This document shows, in pieces, positions 24,045-36,437 of a stretch of 64,000 nt of DNA; the first letter of the stretch is position 1; every line of letters starts with the position of its first letter. Position numbers and translations under genes: made by a program. The notes under the pieces were generated by a model that made no database searches, had not been told where the DNA came from, and was given only the letters and a program-made list of their open reading frames with translations. Source of the stretch: Pohlia nutans (lineage: Eukaryota; Streptophyta; Bryopsida; Bryales; Mniaceae); NCBI GenBank assembly GCA_022496805.1, contig CM040088.1, forward strand, positions 10,819,001 to 10,883,000, read 5' to 3'.

Positions 24045-24365
24045 GAAGTATGTGAACTCCCATTTAGTACTATTTTGTATGCGGCCATTCCACTAGAAGG
24101 GTGCAATTCTCCCCTTTTTGGTAAATATTTGACCATTTGGACCCTGATTTGGGTACTCAAAGTACCTAGGGCCAATTGGGTTGAATATATGGAGTATCTC
24201 GTGGTTTAGTGTCCATTTCGTACTATTTTGTATGTTGCCATTCGACTAGCCAAAGGTGCAATTCTCCCCTTTCTAGTAAGTATTTGACCATTTGGATCCT
24301 AATTTGGGTACCTGGGGCCATTTGGGTTGAATTCATGGAGTATTTTGTGGTTTAGTGCTCATTTG
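24045..24365. repeat. Tandem duplication, about 160 bp x 2
   Basis: Blocks TACTATTTTGTATG, GGTGCAATTCTCCCCTTT, TATTTGACCATTTGGA and GGGTTGAAT occur twice in order, around 24065-24210 and 24220-24365. Confidence 0.8.
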
Positions 24366-24429
24366 TAGACCATATTGTGTGTTGCCCTCCTTTGAAGGGG
24401 CTCATTTGACCCATTGATGCACTCTATTA

Positions 24430-24923
24430 GGGGCGGTTTACACTATGGACCAAGAGCTATGACCAAGAAAATTAAATCATTTTCATGGTCATGGCTCTTG
24501 GTCAAGAGCCGTGACCATGAAAAATCAAAAATGCAATTTTAAATGACTTGGTCACTCTTTGTTGTGTAAAGTGGATTTAGACCGGGACAAGTTTAAGCTC
24601 ATCGTTCTCTCTTTTATCCTCCCCTTTTTCCTCCTTTCTCTTTAAATAATTGAACACTAGCCAATCAATGATTTTTGAGCCCCATGGTCTCCTAGATTAT
24701 AGTTGAGTCGAGGCATTTGCTTCGACTCAACTATAATCAAGGAGACCATGAAAACATTATCCATTTGGGAAATTTTAGAATTTTTGGGGACCTCAAAGTT
24801 AGTGGTCATTCTCCTTTTTTCAAGGTAGTGTAAAGCCAAATGGGACCAAGAGCTCTTTTTGGGCCAATCACAGATTTTAGAATTCCATGGTCATGGCTCT
24901 TGGTCTATAGTGTAAACCGCCCC
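24430..24923. mobile_element. Tourist/Harbinger-type MITE, 494 bp, TSD TTA
   Basis: Ends GGGGCGGTTTACACTATGGA and the inverse of GGGGCGGTTTACACTATAGA are flanked by direct TTA (24427-24429, 24924-24926), the standard PIF/Harbinger target. The repeats GACCAAGAGC-TATGACCA extend the inverted repeat inward. A separate palindrome lies in the middle (24683-24750). No coding sequence. Confidence 0.9.
24683..24750. repeat. Palindrome inside the Tourist MITE
   Basis: Arms CATGGTCTCC-TAGATTATAG and the inverse, closed around GAGTCGAGGCATTTGC; about 32-base arms with few mismatches. It could be a nested foldback insertion or a hairpin of the parent element. Confidence 0.8.
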
Positions 24924-25105
24924 TTAGTTCCTTTTACCACGGCCCATTGTTACATTTTATTCCATTACTACATAGGAGTCTATTGCTTAGTTTTACTTAG
25001 ACCGCAACACCCTCGGCCCAATTCTTATGACACGTTGACCATTCACACGGACAAAATGCTCATACAATTGTTCATGATTTTATTTTATTTTTGCATTTTC
25101 AACAC

Positions 25106-25180
25106 ATCAGTCATGTGCACTAAAGAATTAAGCAATACATGTGGTCCGTCATGTGCACTAAAGAATTAAGCAATACATAG
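25106..25180. repeat. Direct duplication of about 37 bp
   Basis: GTCATGTGCACTAAAGAATT followed by AAGCAATACAT occurs twice, at about 25109 and 25148. Confidence 0.85.
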
Positions 25181-25316
25181 TACCCATGTATATGAGTTAT
25201 TGTGTGTTTTATCGATACAAACAAATACTTATATTTTATCGTCAAATCAGTGAACAAATGAACATATACCACACTCTGCTCTTTGTGCATTTATAAGATT
25301 ATTTAGCTTTTGTGAG

Positions 25317-25927
25317 TTGTACCTTGGAATAATAATTGTTGCACAAGAATCGTGGTAGCGGATTCTAGGAAATTGGACATGCCATGCCATTATTTACCTA
25401 AAGAATGATGATGGAGGGTTGGAAGTCAGCAGTAGCCCCGCATCAAGAATCACATGTTTTGAATCTTTTTTTATTTTTCATGGAATGAGAGCAAAAGGAT
25501 GGCATAAGGTTCTTCAGCCCTTGTAAGCTATACCTTGAAATAAGAGTTGCTGCACAGGAATCTCTGTAGTAGATTTCAGAATATTGAACATGCCATGTAA
25601 TTCTTTACCTAAAGAATGATGGTGGAGACTGGAGTTGGAAGTCCACAGTAGCCCTGTCTTAAGAATCACATGTTTTGAAATTTTTATCTTTCATGCAGTG
25701 AGAGCAAAAGGGTGACATAAGCCCTAGTGAGCTTGATCCTGAAATAAGAATTGTTGCACAAGAATCTCTGTAGCAAATTCTAGAATATTGAACGTGTCAT
25801 GTAATTCTTTACCTAAAGAATGATGGTGGAGACTGGAGTTGAAAGGCAACAGTTGCCCTGCCTCAAGAGTCACATGTTTTGAATTTTTTTTATCTTTCAT
25901 GCAGTGAGAGCAAAAGGGTAAAGAACC
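25317..25927. repeat. Tandem repeat, about 205 bp x 3
   Basis: Three successive units share TTGCACAAGAATC or TTGCACAGGAATC, TTTACCTAAAGAATGATG, AATCACATGTTTTGAA and GAGAGCAAAAGG. The third unit ends directly at the left TTAT of the TTAA-type element at 25932. Confidence 0.85.
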
Positions 25928-25931
25928 TTAT

Positions 25932-26469
25932 CCCTTTAATGCGCCAATGTCCACTATGTGGACGACGCACAGATTGAAACAACTAGATTCTCATCCAAAT
26001 TGGACAGTTTTCATCCACCCAAATTTCTCTTGGTTCTTGAGCAAGTTGACTATCCTTTATACGGTTTGGATCTTCAAAATAGGTTATTATGATTTTTAGA
26101 AAAACAACATAATTGGTTTATGTCAAGTTTCATTCTTAGTTCAAAAAGTGGGACTTTAAATAAGATTTTCCAAAATAAGTAGAATCAAATAATGGAAACC
26201 ATACCATCTCGTACTGCATGTTATTCCAATTTCATAATAATAATTTTTAAAAATTGTGTTAATTTGGGATTTTAAATTGAATTTCAAGAGAAAACCTTGC
26301 AAAACTAATTTAAAAATATTAAATAAAAATAGAATAAATCCAGCCGTACATATGTGATCTTCATATTGACATTTACAACTTTGCTTTGCCCATCAACCCC
26401 ATTTTTGGTTTTCATCAAACATTTTATAACGCTTCTTTGAAAATAATGTTGAATCGGGACGTTAAAGGG
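25932..26469. mobile_element. TTAA-family element, subfamily A, flanked by TTAT
   Basis: Left TTAT|CCCTTTAATG, right CGTTAAAGGG|TTAT. Interior matches 17019-17559 almost throughout. The same TTAT on both sides indicates a true four-base target duplication at a variant of TTAA. Confidence 0.87.
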
Positions 26470-26473
26470 TTAT

Positions 26474-27249
26474 GTTGCATTTTTCTCTCGGAAACACAAA
26501 AGAAAAGAAGAAGGTAAGTTACGACAGAGGTAAGTTAAGTTACGACGGTTCCGACGGAGGGTGAGAGTTTCAGAATGCGGTCAATGAATACTGACGTCTG
26601 AATTCATTTATGTGTACCAATATATTTATGATATATTTGGATTTGTAAGAGAGAAGACAATCATGTAAAACGAAAGAATACCGTTAAATTCGTCACGATG
26701 GGGACAGGCCGCCTCGGGTACTTGTACTGACCGACGGACCCCGTGTCCCTGGGAGCAAATAAAGTAAAGAAAAGGGGGAGAATCTGCATCTGCTTATGCT
26801 TTTGCTATTAACTATTGTAAGGTAAAGCATGTGGGCAGCCAGAGCGCGGGATAAAGAGCGGAAGAAGGGCGAAGGTCGGTCGCCAAATCCGGGAAGCAAC
26901 TGGACTGCATGTTAATTTTGGCCAGGCTAGCAACAACAATGCAATGCAATGCAATGCAAGCTCCCCGATCCCCCTCATTCCGGTACTACTGTAGCAATAA
27001 TATAACTTCAAAGTTCAATCGCTAGTTCTAGCTTATTCTCCACTTTTGTGTCTCGTGCTGTAATCTGTATCACTCACTCCATACCATCTCCAAGCAACTC
27101 TGCTAGGCCTAACCGGCCCTGCTGCATTTTGGCCACAATTTCTGGTCTCATCCCGGCCCTCCAGTTGCTGTGGTGGAAAAACAAACAACTTTCTGATACA
27201 TATTAAAAAAAATTTGATTAATTCACAGAGGGAAATGGTTGAGAACATG
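26474..27249. other. Intergenic DNA, no element recognised
   Basis: Somewhat GC-richer than its surroundings, with an AATGC pentanucleotide run near 26937-26957. No open frame with recognisable content. Confidence 0.45.
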
Positions 27250-28715
27250 TAATTATGCCAATTGATTTTATTTTATATTTTTGGAACAAGTGGATGCTTT
27301 ATTGGCTCTTACCATAGGGGAGAGGCATTGCGGGGACACTCGTTTTTTGGGGCTAAATACCACTATAGCAAATATATTCCACTGAAATGCATTCTCGTCC
27401 ATCACCCATTTTGTTATGGTCGGAGCTCCTCGTAGCGTAGCTGCTTGTTTCCATTGCACAACAGTAGGTTACAAATATCACACTGTGAACGACGAGAGTA
27501 CATTTCTAGTGCTCCCCCGCGGTGATTTTTTGGATTTTTCTTCCTAAAATATCTCGTCTAGACCCAAAGCTCCTAATCATTTCCAATTAACCCCTAAAGG
27601 ACCAGGTGGACACATTGTGTCCAAGAATAATTTCATTACTTCAATAACTTGTTTGGATTTCATAATTTTGACTCAATGTTAACTAGAGAATTGAAAATGT
27701 TCGTTTCAAGAACACAAAAATCCTTCAAGATTTGCAATAACGTTGATTGATTCATCGGGAAAAAATTAAAACGTCAACGTAGGTGAACTTGGGACATAGT
27801 AGTTAGGGCGGTTGATGACTTGAAGGGCGTTTTCACACTTGGACGTCACATTCGTTAAAAAAAGAAGTGTCCAATAGGTAAAATATTTGCCATTACTGCA
27901 TCATTAACACTATAAAATAATTACGGAAAATATTTAAATATATTTTAAATGGAATCTTTTCAAAATAATTGGAATCTTTCTACATATTTTATATTATTTT
28001 GGAATATTTTGGAATATTCCAAATATAAATTTGAATTCTTTAAAACATTTTTGCAATGTAAAAATTAATAACGATCACAAACACCGGCTCAACGAGTCAC
28101 CAACGAGTCACCAACAAGTCAATTCACCCAAACATAAATATTTGAGAATCAATCATTGTTGTTGTATTTAGTTTTAGAACACCATTTTTTGTGGGCACCT
28201 AGATATAGTACATCTTGGTATGCTTCTAAACTTTCAAACGCTAATCATGGTTTTTAAATTTATGAGAAAGTTTGCAATGAATGACCTATTGGTTTTATTC
28301 AAAATTTTCAGAAATCAACTTATAATCAAACCTTATAATCATGTAATATATACGGTAGATTGTTCTGAAAATTGATGTACAGTCTCATGACTAAGTCCTT
28401 TTTGAACTTCAATGGTGAAGTTTTCTACATGAATACCAATCAAGAGATACAATTGCCTTTCTAAAAGCATCACGAGAAAGTGATAAAATTTTAAGAATGA
28501 GAATGGTCCTTTAGGGGTTAAGAGCGACGCCCCCACCGTAACATGAGGCCCAAGAGCAATCCCCGTCATGCTCGGGATTCCTATCAAGCATGGAAGTATT
28601 AGTCCTCACGACGTGCATCCGATTGGAATCGAACCGCCTCCCTCTTTGGTGCTAATAAGGGGAGCCTACCTCCTGGCTATCATCTAGGTAGTTTAAGGTC
28701 ATTCCGGACCAGATT
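27250..28715 (-). repeat. SINE-like repeat 2, copy 2, split by a TTAA element
   Basis: Pieces 27250-27590 and 28518-28715 match the copy at 21430-21790 in order. The minus strand carries GGCGGTTCGATTCCAATCGG, a B-box-like sequence. The two halves are separated by the 927-base TTAA element. Confidence 0.6.
27591..28517. mobile_element. TTAA-flanked element, subfamily G, 927 bp
   Basis: TTAA|CCCCTAAAGGACC at the left and GGTCCTTTAGGGG|TTAA at the right: 13-base perfect inverted repeats. The longest of these elements here. No open frame of note. It lies within a SINE-like repeat. Confidence 0.9.
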
Positions 28716-29032
28716 ACCTTTTTATGATAAATTGTAAATTTATTGTGAAGTTTTAAAGCATAGTGTTCTAATAGCTCATAAGTACTACTCCCTCCATCCT
28801 CTGTCCCATAATAGATGATGTTTATGAGAAAAAAAAATTGTCCCACATTACTTGATGCAAATCGTTTATTCAATTAGAAGTTGTTGTTTTACAGATTCTA
28901 ACAAAGCAAAATCACAAAAAATGTTTTTTTTTATGCAGATTGTCTTTGTTCATATGTGGATCACAAACAACATATGAATTAGCTAAAATCAATGCTAACA
29001 TATGTTCAGTGCATCAGAGAACACACTTCAAC

Positions 29033-29152
29033 CACTAGTAGAAAAGGTGGCACTGCTGAGGGAGATGCCCACGCAAGTGGTGCCCAATTCAATACGTGCA
29101 CAGTGATTTTGCCTGGGCATCTCCCTTAGGAGCGCCACCTTTTCTACTAGTG
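29033..29152. mobile_element. CACTAGTAG foldback MITE, 120 bp
   Basis: Ends CACTAGTAGAAAAGGTGGC and the inverse, with the inverted match continuing through GGGAGATGCCCA. Flanking triplets AAC and CAC differ at one base. Confidence 0.85.
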
Positions 29153-30054
29153 CACGAACATCACGATGTTGCCACATGCTAAATGCCACACATATCATGT
29201 GTAATATGACATTGATTCAACAGACATCTACTCCAAAATCGAAGCTTAAGATATTTAGAGATTTGATGAAATCATTCTAGTTTGTCTAATTTTTTGATAT
29301 GTATTTTTCAAAAGTATCATCTATTCCAAAAGTGATTCCTTCATATACAAGCAGTTTGCAATAGAGATATCCACAAAGTAGTGAAATTGGAGGTTCCTCA
29401 AACTATGTCAACAAAAAGGACTAGGCAAATCCCAAAACAAGAAGGTTTGTTTGGTTCTTAAAAAATAAATTGAGCATGAGATTTATTTATGGAAAAGAAG
29501 ATGGGTGTTTGGATTTCACACCGCATGCTATGCGCATTGCGAGGATGGCATTGATGCCGTGTGGGCCGACTGATGGCCCATTCACATCCACCAACTCTGC
29601 CGCACGCACACATGCGTCAGATAACTTTGAAGGAATATGAGGTCAAAAGAAAAATATAAAATATGTAAAGAGGAATTACTCACTGCATGCTAGGAAGCAA
29701 TGCAACGCAAAAAAATGAACATGACTATAGTTGCGGCACTGTAACGCGGTTGAACAGTGGTTCAACAGTAGTTGCAGCAAAAAAAAAAAAAAAAAAACTT
29801 TGAATATTTTTTTGTTTCTTCATTTTACCTCCCTTCCTTTCAGGAACGCAAACGCAACAGTGGCAGGGGGCTGGTGTGAATGGGACATGACACAATGACG
29901 CTATTCTAAAACTAGGCAACGCTTGCATCACCCGCATCTCATATCCTCAACGTACTTTTTGTTTCTCTCACAAACTCCGGGTGAAGAATAGATTTCAAAG
30001 TGATTCACCAAGGAAGTTTGCAGATATCTCTAATGTGAAGAGCCTTAACTTCTT

Positions 30055-30161
30055 AAGAACCAAGGATTCATGGTGTTAAAATTAAAAAAGTATTGTGAAA
30101 AATATAACTCAAATGGGACCAAATTTATAGCACTAGAATCTGTGAAGAACATTGCATGTGT

Positions 30162-30192
<31 letters not shown>

Positions 30193-30357
30193 ATTTGAAC
30201 AAAAGGAAGTCCATATAAGATCAACTCAAAATTGATAAATAAATATATGAGGCCTCATTTTTATTTTTTATTTTTTATTTTTTTAAACAAATTGAAGTGA
30301 TTCAATTGCAAGGAAAAATGAGGCCTCATTTGGACTTCTTGGTCCTTTAAGGATTTA
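30055..30357. mobile_element. Decayed TTAA element, GGACCAAGG subfamily
   Basis: Left CTTAAGAACCAAGGATTCATGG, cut here to its core ACCAAGGATTCATGG; right TTGGTCCTTTAAGGATTT. Inner ATGGGACCAAATTT and AAAAGGAAGTCC match the other copies. A short T-rich insertion with the AAACAAATTGAAGTGATTCA block of SINE-like repeat 2 sits near 30255-30320. Confidence 0.6.
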
Positions 30358-30720
30358 TAAAAGAAGAACTCCATTCATGGATGTAACATTCAGGTCTGAG
30401 CTGAGTTTCCGAGTAATTTCAGGATAAAAAGAATTTCGCTCAAAATAAGTAAATTAGGAATAAAAATCAATATATCTGGAATCACGGCACCGCCCCCCGT
30501 GCAACTGAAAACCTTAACGCATTGGGAAGGAAAGTCTTGAACAGTGGTATCCAATGCTTGCAGTGGTAATAATAAAATCCTGTTTGTCTAAATTTATAGG
30601 AATATCAATTTTTACTGGTATTGTCAAACCCTCTAATTTCATATTCCATTCTTCACTGTTCCATGGGATTTTGTACAATTATCGCAATTATGCTGTGCTT
30701 AATTTTAATAATCCAATATC

Positions 30721-30898
30721 ATTCAGTAGCCTTCATGCAATCATGCCCACTGCCTTTCCTTCATGCACTCTGCTCATCACTTTGAGCCTCCACCTGTCCA
30801 CTTAACTACTGATGAAGTACTTACTGTTGGGTGTGGAATATTCCACACGATTTACTGTAGAGCCAAGACAGGGACAATGCATGCTAATGAATGTTATG
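30721..30898 (-). mobile_element. CATAACATTCA element, copy 1 (inverted)
   Basis: About 178 bases, inverted relative to the copies at 31020 and 36627. Shares CATGCACTCTGCTCATCACT, GCCTCCACCTGTCCACTTA and GGAATATTCCACAC. Ends ATTCAGTAGCC and AATGAATGTTATG. Confidence 0.72.
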
Positions 30899-31019
30899 TC
30901 AAGTAAGGATGGTCCAAAAACTATCACAAATACACTCAAACCAGCCTCCGTTTATTCTGACCACCTTTTATTCCCAACTTTTCACCATGACATAGTTTGA
31001 TTGTGTGACAAGTGTGCTA

Positions 31020-31180
31020 CATAACATTTGGCAGCATGCATTGGCTCTGCAGTAGATGGTGCAACAAATTCCACACCCAACAAGACTTCACCAATAACTA
31101 AGTGAACAGGTGGAGTCCCAAGGTGATGTGCAAAGTGCATGAAGGAAAGGCAGAGGGCAGAGAGGCTACTGAATGTTATG
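31020..31180 (+). mobile_element. CATAACATTCA element, copy 2
   Basis: About 161 bases from CATAACATTTGGCAGCATGC to CTGAATGTTATG. It forms a long inverted repeat with copy 1, 121 bases away. Confidence 0.72.
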
Positions 31181-31374
31181 TACACTCAATGATAGTGTCA
31201 CAAATGTGCAGGATATTCTAAAAAGTCAATATCATAGAGAGGGTCATTACAAAGAGGTTTGAGTGTAAAGAGTTTGTTAGGGTAGTTTGACTATCGAAGC
31301 GTCAAAAGCAAAAGTAGATAGGTTTACCCTTGGTGCCCCTTTTGGGAGGAAAACTCTATAAAATTGACCGTTAA

Positions 31375-31550
31375 CCCCTAAAAGCTTGAGGGGTATTGTA
31401 CAAAACCTAAATGTGTTATAATATGTGCCTTCCATATGTTTGATGAAGTTTGGTTCAATAAACAAAATGTAGGGTATCATTGCTACAAATTATCCGTACA
31501 ATCTAACTTTCAAAAATAACTTTAGACCTTTTTTAATGAATTTAATGTTT
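31375..31550. mobile_element. TTAA element, subfamily E, left fragment
   Basis: TTAA|CCCCTAAAAGC and GTGTTATAATATGTGCCTTCC match the left 170 bases of 39526-40066; homology stops near 31550. Confidence 0.78.
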
Positions 31551-32350
31551 TATTTTTATTTTTAAAACAAATGAAACGAAATTTCATTGCAAAAGGGCAT
31601 AATACGAACCAAGTGGCCTGGTGGCTTTATTTTTTTTGTGGTATGTGATTTCTTATATCTTTTAGTAATTAATTTCAAAAAATAATAATCATAACATTGG
31701 CTTAAAGAAAATCATTCATGAATAAAAATTAGTCTAGGGTAGTGTTTTGTGTAGTCATATACCTGGTTCCTAAAACAATAATCATATAGAAAAATTCCAA
31801 TAGTGTTAACTAAGGGTAAGAATCCTTCACGCAAATCTAAGACTGCATGTGTGCAAAGAAATGGGTATTTAAAATTAAAAAAATGAATGGCATTCGGTTT
31901 TATCATTCAATTTGAAATTCAAAATTCAAAATTCAAAATTCAAACCTTGGACAAATTGACACTCTTCTGCCGGCAGCATCAATTTGTACCGATTAATGGT
32001 TCAATTTGTGACCCCAAGTCAATTCTTCTAAATTAAGCAAAACACAATTATGTACAAATCCTCATTCTAATCCAAATGGCACAGATTTGGGTATCCAATA
32101 GACAGGCAATAAATAATTCAAAACAAAGGTCCGGAACAGTGTTTTTGCTGTGTTATTTTTCTTGAAGCCTTACTGGCGACGTAAAAAAATTTGGGAAAGA
32201 ATATTTGGCGAAATCTTAAGCTTACAATCATATTTTCATAAAATTTCTTCATATTTTAGTAGTTTTCTTCACAAAACCTGGCTATCCTTACAAAAAAATG
32301 TAGAGAAAATTTGGCCAAAAAAATCAAAATTTTCACATTTTTTTCCTTAA

Positions 32351-32918
32351 CCCCTAACTGCCCAAGGAGGCGTTTTGGCCTGATGTACAGATTTCATCCG
32401 TATTTTCTCATCCGTCATGCACTTTTTGTGGTGTGATTTTTTTACTGAATTTTTTATGGGAAGTTAACTTCATGTATGTGTGATCCGATCGAAAAGGAAA
32501 TAATTTTTGAAAAAAATATGCCTCATTTCGTGTTGTAGTGTTTCACCAAAAATCTTGAAGATTTTGGTCTAAAAGTGTTCATGAAAAAAAAAACTATTAA
32601 AATCAAGCATCCAAAAAATCTCCAAAAATCACTACACCTAAAGTACTACATTATAACCCATCACAACAAATTTCATCCACATATTGTCAATATCTTATTC
32701 ATAATTGAATTACAAAGTAATTTTTTATTTTATGTTTCAAAATTTATAAAAAAAGATTAGTGATAGTAGTCATAGATCTAACTGTATAGATAGAATCTAA
32801 AATTAAAAATGTATAACTTTTATTCATACATCAAGTTCTAAATATTCATATTAATTGCATTTTATAATGCATCTTTGCAAAACTGCCTAAACTGGACATA
32901 GGTGAGGACGTTTAGGGG
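32351..32918. mobile_element. TTAA-flanked element, subfamily D, 568 bp
   Basis: TTAA|CCCCTAACTGCC at the left, GGACGTTTAGGGG|TTAA at the right. The interior matches 61437-62003 (TTATGGGAAGTTA, CATTTTATRATGCATCTTTGC). Confidence 0.88.
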
Positions 32919-34003
32919 TTAACAGAAGAGAAATGCCATATTTTGTAGAGAAATCTGGCAAAATATAGCCAAAAGAAAAAACGTTGGTCCGGAAATGCAT
33001 GTAATATATGAATATACGGTTTTCGTTACAGTCTTTCTAGACACAAAAGATGTACGCAATGCATACAATTGAATTTCTAACAAAGAATCCATTGTAAAAA
33101 CTGTGTTATTGCCATCAAAACCGTATAAGTTCATATTTTGATAAAAAAAAATTGTTGACACTTTTTTTAACCTTTCTTTTGATTCAAATGTGTCATTGTA
33201 GTATGAATGCTTTGAATAGTGGTCCTTCATCTCAAGTTTTTATTGTGCAAGATTGCATATAAAAGGCACTGGTAAATCAATTTTTAGATACTTTAGGGGT
33301 CAAACAATTGTCATTAGATTGAGAACTGAAAAATTGATTTACTAGTGTTTGAAGATTCTTGGTACTTTAGGGGTCAAACAATTGAGAAATGAGAATTGGG
33401 CCGGTTGGTTGTTACAACTTTCTTTCTTGCAATCACTCACTTAGTTCACAATACCAAGTCACAACCAATCAAACGAATTCAACGGGGATTAAAGTTGAAC
33501 TACCTGAATGAGATATAGACTTACTCACAACCAACCATTGAGCTCATGACTTAACGTCCACCAAAAGAAAAAGATCTATAAAATATCATCATCATTTACT
33601 AAAAACTCAGTTCTAACTTTACTCAGTTCTTGGCTACTTTGTTATTTATTACTTATTACTCCCTTCGTCCCACAAAAAACCTTGTTTTTACTTAAATTCA
33701 TAGATTAAACATTGTTTTCACTGGAATCCATGGATTAAGCTTAATCCCGTGATTAGAAAGGGAGTATGCTGACTGTGATGCAAATCCATGGATTAAGTGA
33801 GTGTAGGGGGAGTATTTTGACTGCCAGAAAGTGTATACATGACCAAATTCCATGACAATAATCCATTATTAGCATGACCAAAATTGATGGATTAAATTGC
33901 CAGCATTGTGCACAATGCCCTGAAGCACTTGTCAAGTACGCACAAAGCTTAATTGGTGGCGGTGAATGAGTACAATTGGGAGGGAATACTAGTTACTACA
34001 GTG

Positions 34004-34140
34004 TCTATTTTCAAAAGGAGGACCGAGATAGTCTTGCACCAACAGTCCTTTGGCATTGAACCAAGGGTGGGTTGAACAAACACTTTATTCATGCCCACCT
34101 AAAAAGAGGACCTGAGTTCTTACTCCTACTATTACTATGA
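34004..34140 (+). mobile_element. Decayed LINE tail (weak)
   Basis: Degenerate match to the LINE 3' end in plus orientation (AGTCTTGCACCAA, GAACAAACACTTTATTCA, GAGTTCTTACTCC) ending in a short CTACTATTACTAT tail. Confidence 0.5.
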
Positions 34141-34767
34141 CCATACTACAATATAACGTAAGAGGGAAATCTACTATTTTTATAATAGTTTACATTGGAA
34201 GGTTTTTATTAGGAATAACAAATCATGTCTACCAAAACTCTAAGGCTTGTGAAATGGATACCACCCTTTGGATTAATTTTAGAAATACGAGATATAGTAA
34301 AAGTGCGCAATTCACTGAGCGGTACACCCTTAGGTGGTGCACTTCGTTGTGTACTTCTTAAATATGAACAAATACAACATATTTAAAGCGGAGGATTTAT
34401 ATTTAAATTTTGGAATAATACATACACTTGTATTATCTAATTTTATAATATGCAGGTTTATTTAGTGCCCTACATATATTCTTATTTTTATTTTTCTAAT
34501 TTTTGAATACACCTTTAAGTAGTTCTAATTATTAGGATTGAGAAAAAAATTCCTATTATATTGCAAAATTCTATAGAAATACATATTTTCTATCATATAC
34601 ATAATAGGCCTAATAAATACAAACCTTAAAAGAAAATTATATTTCCTATTTGTACAAATACATTGTATGCACAGATAACATCCCTTTTGTGCACACAAGC
34701 TAGGTTCATAAAACGTGCATTGAGTGCATCTGCTATATAGGATTTTGGAGTGGTTCAACTCGTTTAA

Positions 34768-35346
34768 CCCCTAAATGTCACAACGTTCAGTTTCTGGACG
34801 AGTAACAAATTTAGATTCACCTTACGTTCTCATCAATGCTTGGATGAAAGTCATCCAATTTTTTGAAGATACTTCATCAAGTTGTTGTTCTATCCAATGG
34901 TTGGATTTGGTGATACTAGAGTACATATTTTTTCTAAAATTACAAATGTAGAAATATTTCAAGTTGTTGACCAAGCCAAAATTGCATTAACTGTAGTTCA
35001 AAAGAGGCCTTGCAAAAATGAGGGCATAGATTTAATTAGCACAAAAGTTTCAAAGAACCACCACGTTAAGAGTATCTCATTTCAAATTCATTCCAACAAA
35101 TTTTGCTCAAAAGATGTTAATGTTTTGTTTGTAATCAAATTTAGAAGGAATTTTTAAGTTTAACTTTCAAAAATTATAATGAAATATTGGTGATAGTATT
35201 GGTGAATTGATCGTACGGATGGAATCTAAAATTCAAAATCTAGAACTTTCATTTGTATATCAATTCCAAAATATTCTTCCAAATAGTACTTTATGATGAT
35301 TTTTCTAAAATCGTCAATTCTAGGGACACCTTGGTAGGTTTAGGGG
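34768..35346. mobile_element. TTAA-flanked element, subfamily B, 579 bp
   Basis: TTAA|CCCCTAAATGTC at the left and GGTTTAGGGG|TTAA at the right. The interior is a longer, inverted relative of 17846-18117. No coding content. Confidence 0.87.
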
Positions 35347-35955
35347 TTAACTTAGCCAATTGAAATTATTTTTTCATTTTTGTGTCACCTACTCAAACTA
35401 CTCAAGAAGAATGTTTTTGGGCAACATAACTTCTTTTCCATACACTAATGGAAATGGTTGTATTAGCAAGTCTAATACATCTCCACACTTTGAAAAAAAT
35501 TCAAAAAGATCTACTATTAAATAGTTCATTAGAAGCCTATTCAAGTTTCCAATTGTTCCAACGAAAGACTATTGTCCTTTTGAAATTAAACTACTGTGAG
35601 GCTTAATTTGACTCAAATTTATCTGATATGATTATCTTTGTTTAATTTGAAATTTGAAATGCTTTATAAACTAAATAGCATAAACAAGCACGTAAACATT
35701 TGTTTAACTAAAATATCATGTTTATTATTTACATTGTTGCTTTTAGATGTGCTTCTCTTAGTTGTACCTACTTCAAAATCTTTTCCTTACTTTTTTTCTT
35801 CTTCATCATATCATTACTTCTGGAATATTAACTTCTACCTTTACATGCAATTGCTACAATTTGGCACATAGTTAATATGTGAGAATATATATTTGTGGAC
35901 TTTGAAGGACCTACATATAGGTTTTAGAACATCCACACATAGAGTGTCATTTTTA

Positions 35956-35987
35956 TATTATTATTATTATTATTATTATTATTATCA
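35956..35987. repeat. (TTA)n microsatellite
   Basis: About ten TTA/ATT trinucleotides then TCATCATC. Confidence 0.9.
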
Positions 35988-36077
35988 TCATCAATGTATC
36001 ATTAATTTTGTTTTTAAGAAACCACCTTCCCTGTAGTGTTGCAACTCCAATTTGTTGGTGTAGTTGTGTAGGTGTAG

Positions 36078-36208
36078 TACTAGTAGAAATCATGATCACG
36101 TAAACTAGAAAAAAGACTTACGAGAAGATCTCACATGACAAACTAAACTAGTTGTGGGTCTTTTTGGGCACGCTTCTTTGCCTTTCGCAATCAACGTTTC
36201 TATTAGTG
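36078..36208. mobile_element. CACTAGTAG-type MITE, 131 bp, TSD TAG
   Basis: Ends TACTAGTAGAAAT and GTTTCTATTAGTG, flanked by a perfect TAG duplication (36075-36077, 36209-36211). The interior is less foldback-like than in the other three copies. Confidence 0.72.
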
Positions 36209-36437
36209 TAGGTGCATGCTAATGGGATACCTCAATCAACTAGACTATATATTTGTCATCAGTTCAACCAACATTTCATTTTATTGGCAAAAGAGCGGAC
36301 ACGAGAACCATTGTGGGACATTAGAGTTATCTGTAATGTGAGAACCAGGTAAATTGTTTGCCACATGGTGTTTTCAATCTTGATATAGAATTTTCTGACA
36401 CCCATTCACACAAGTCACGAAGCTCCTACCCTTAGGG

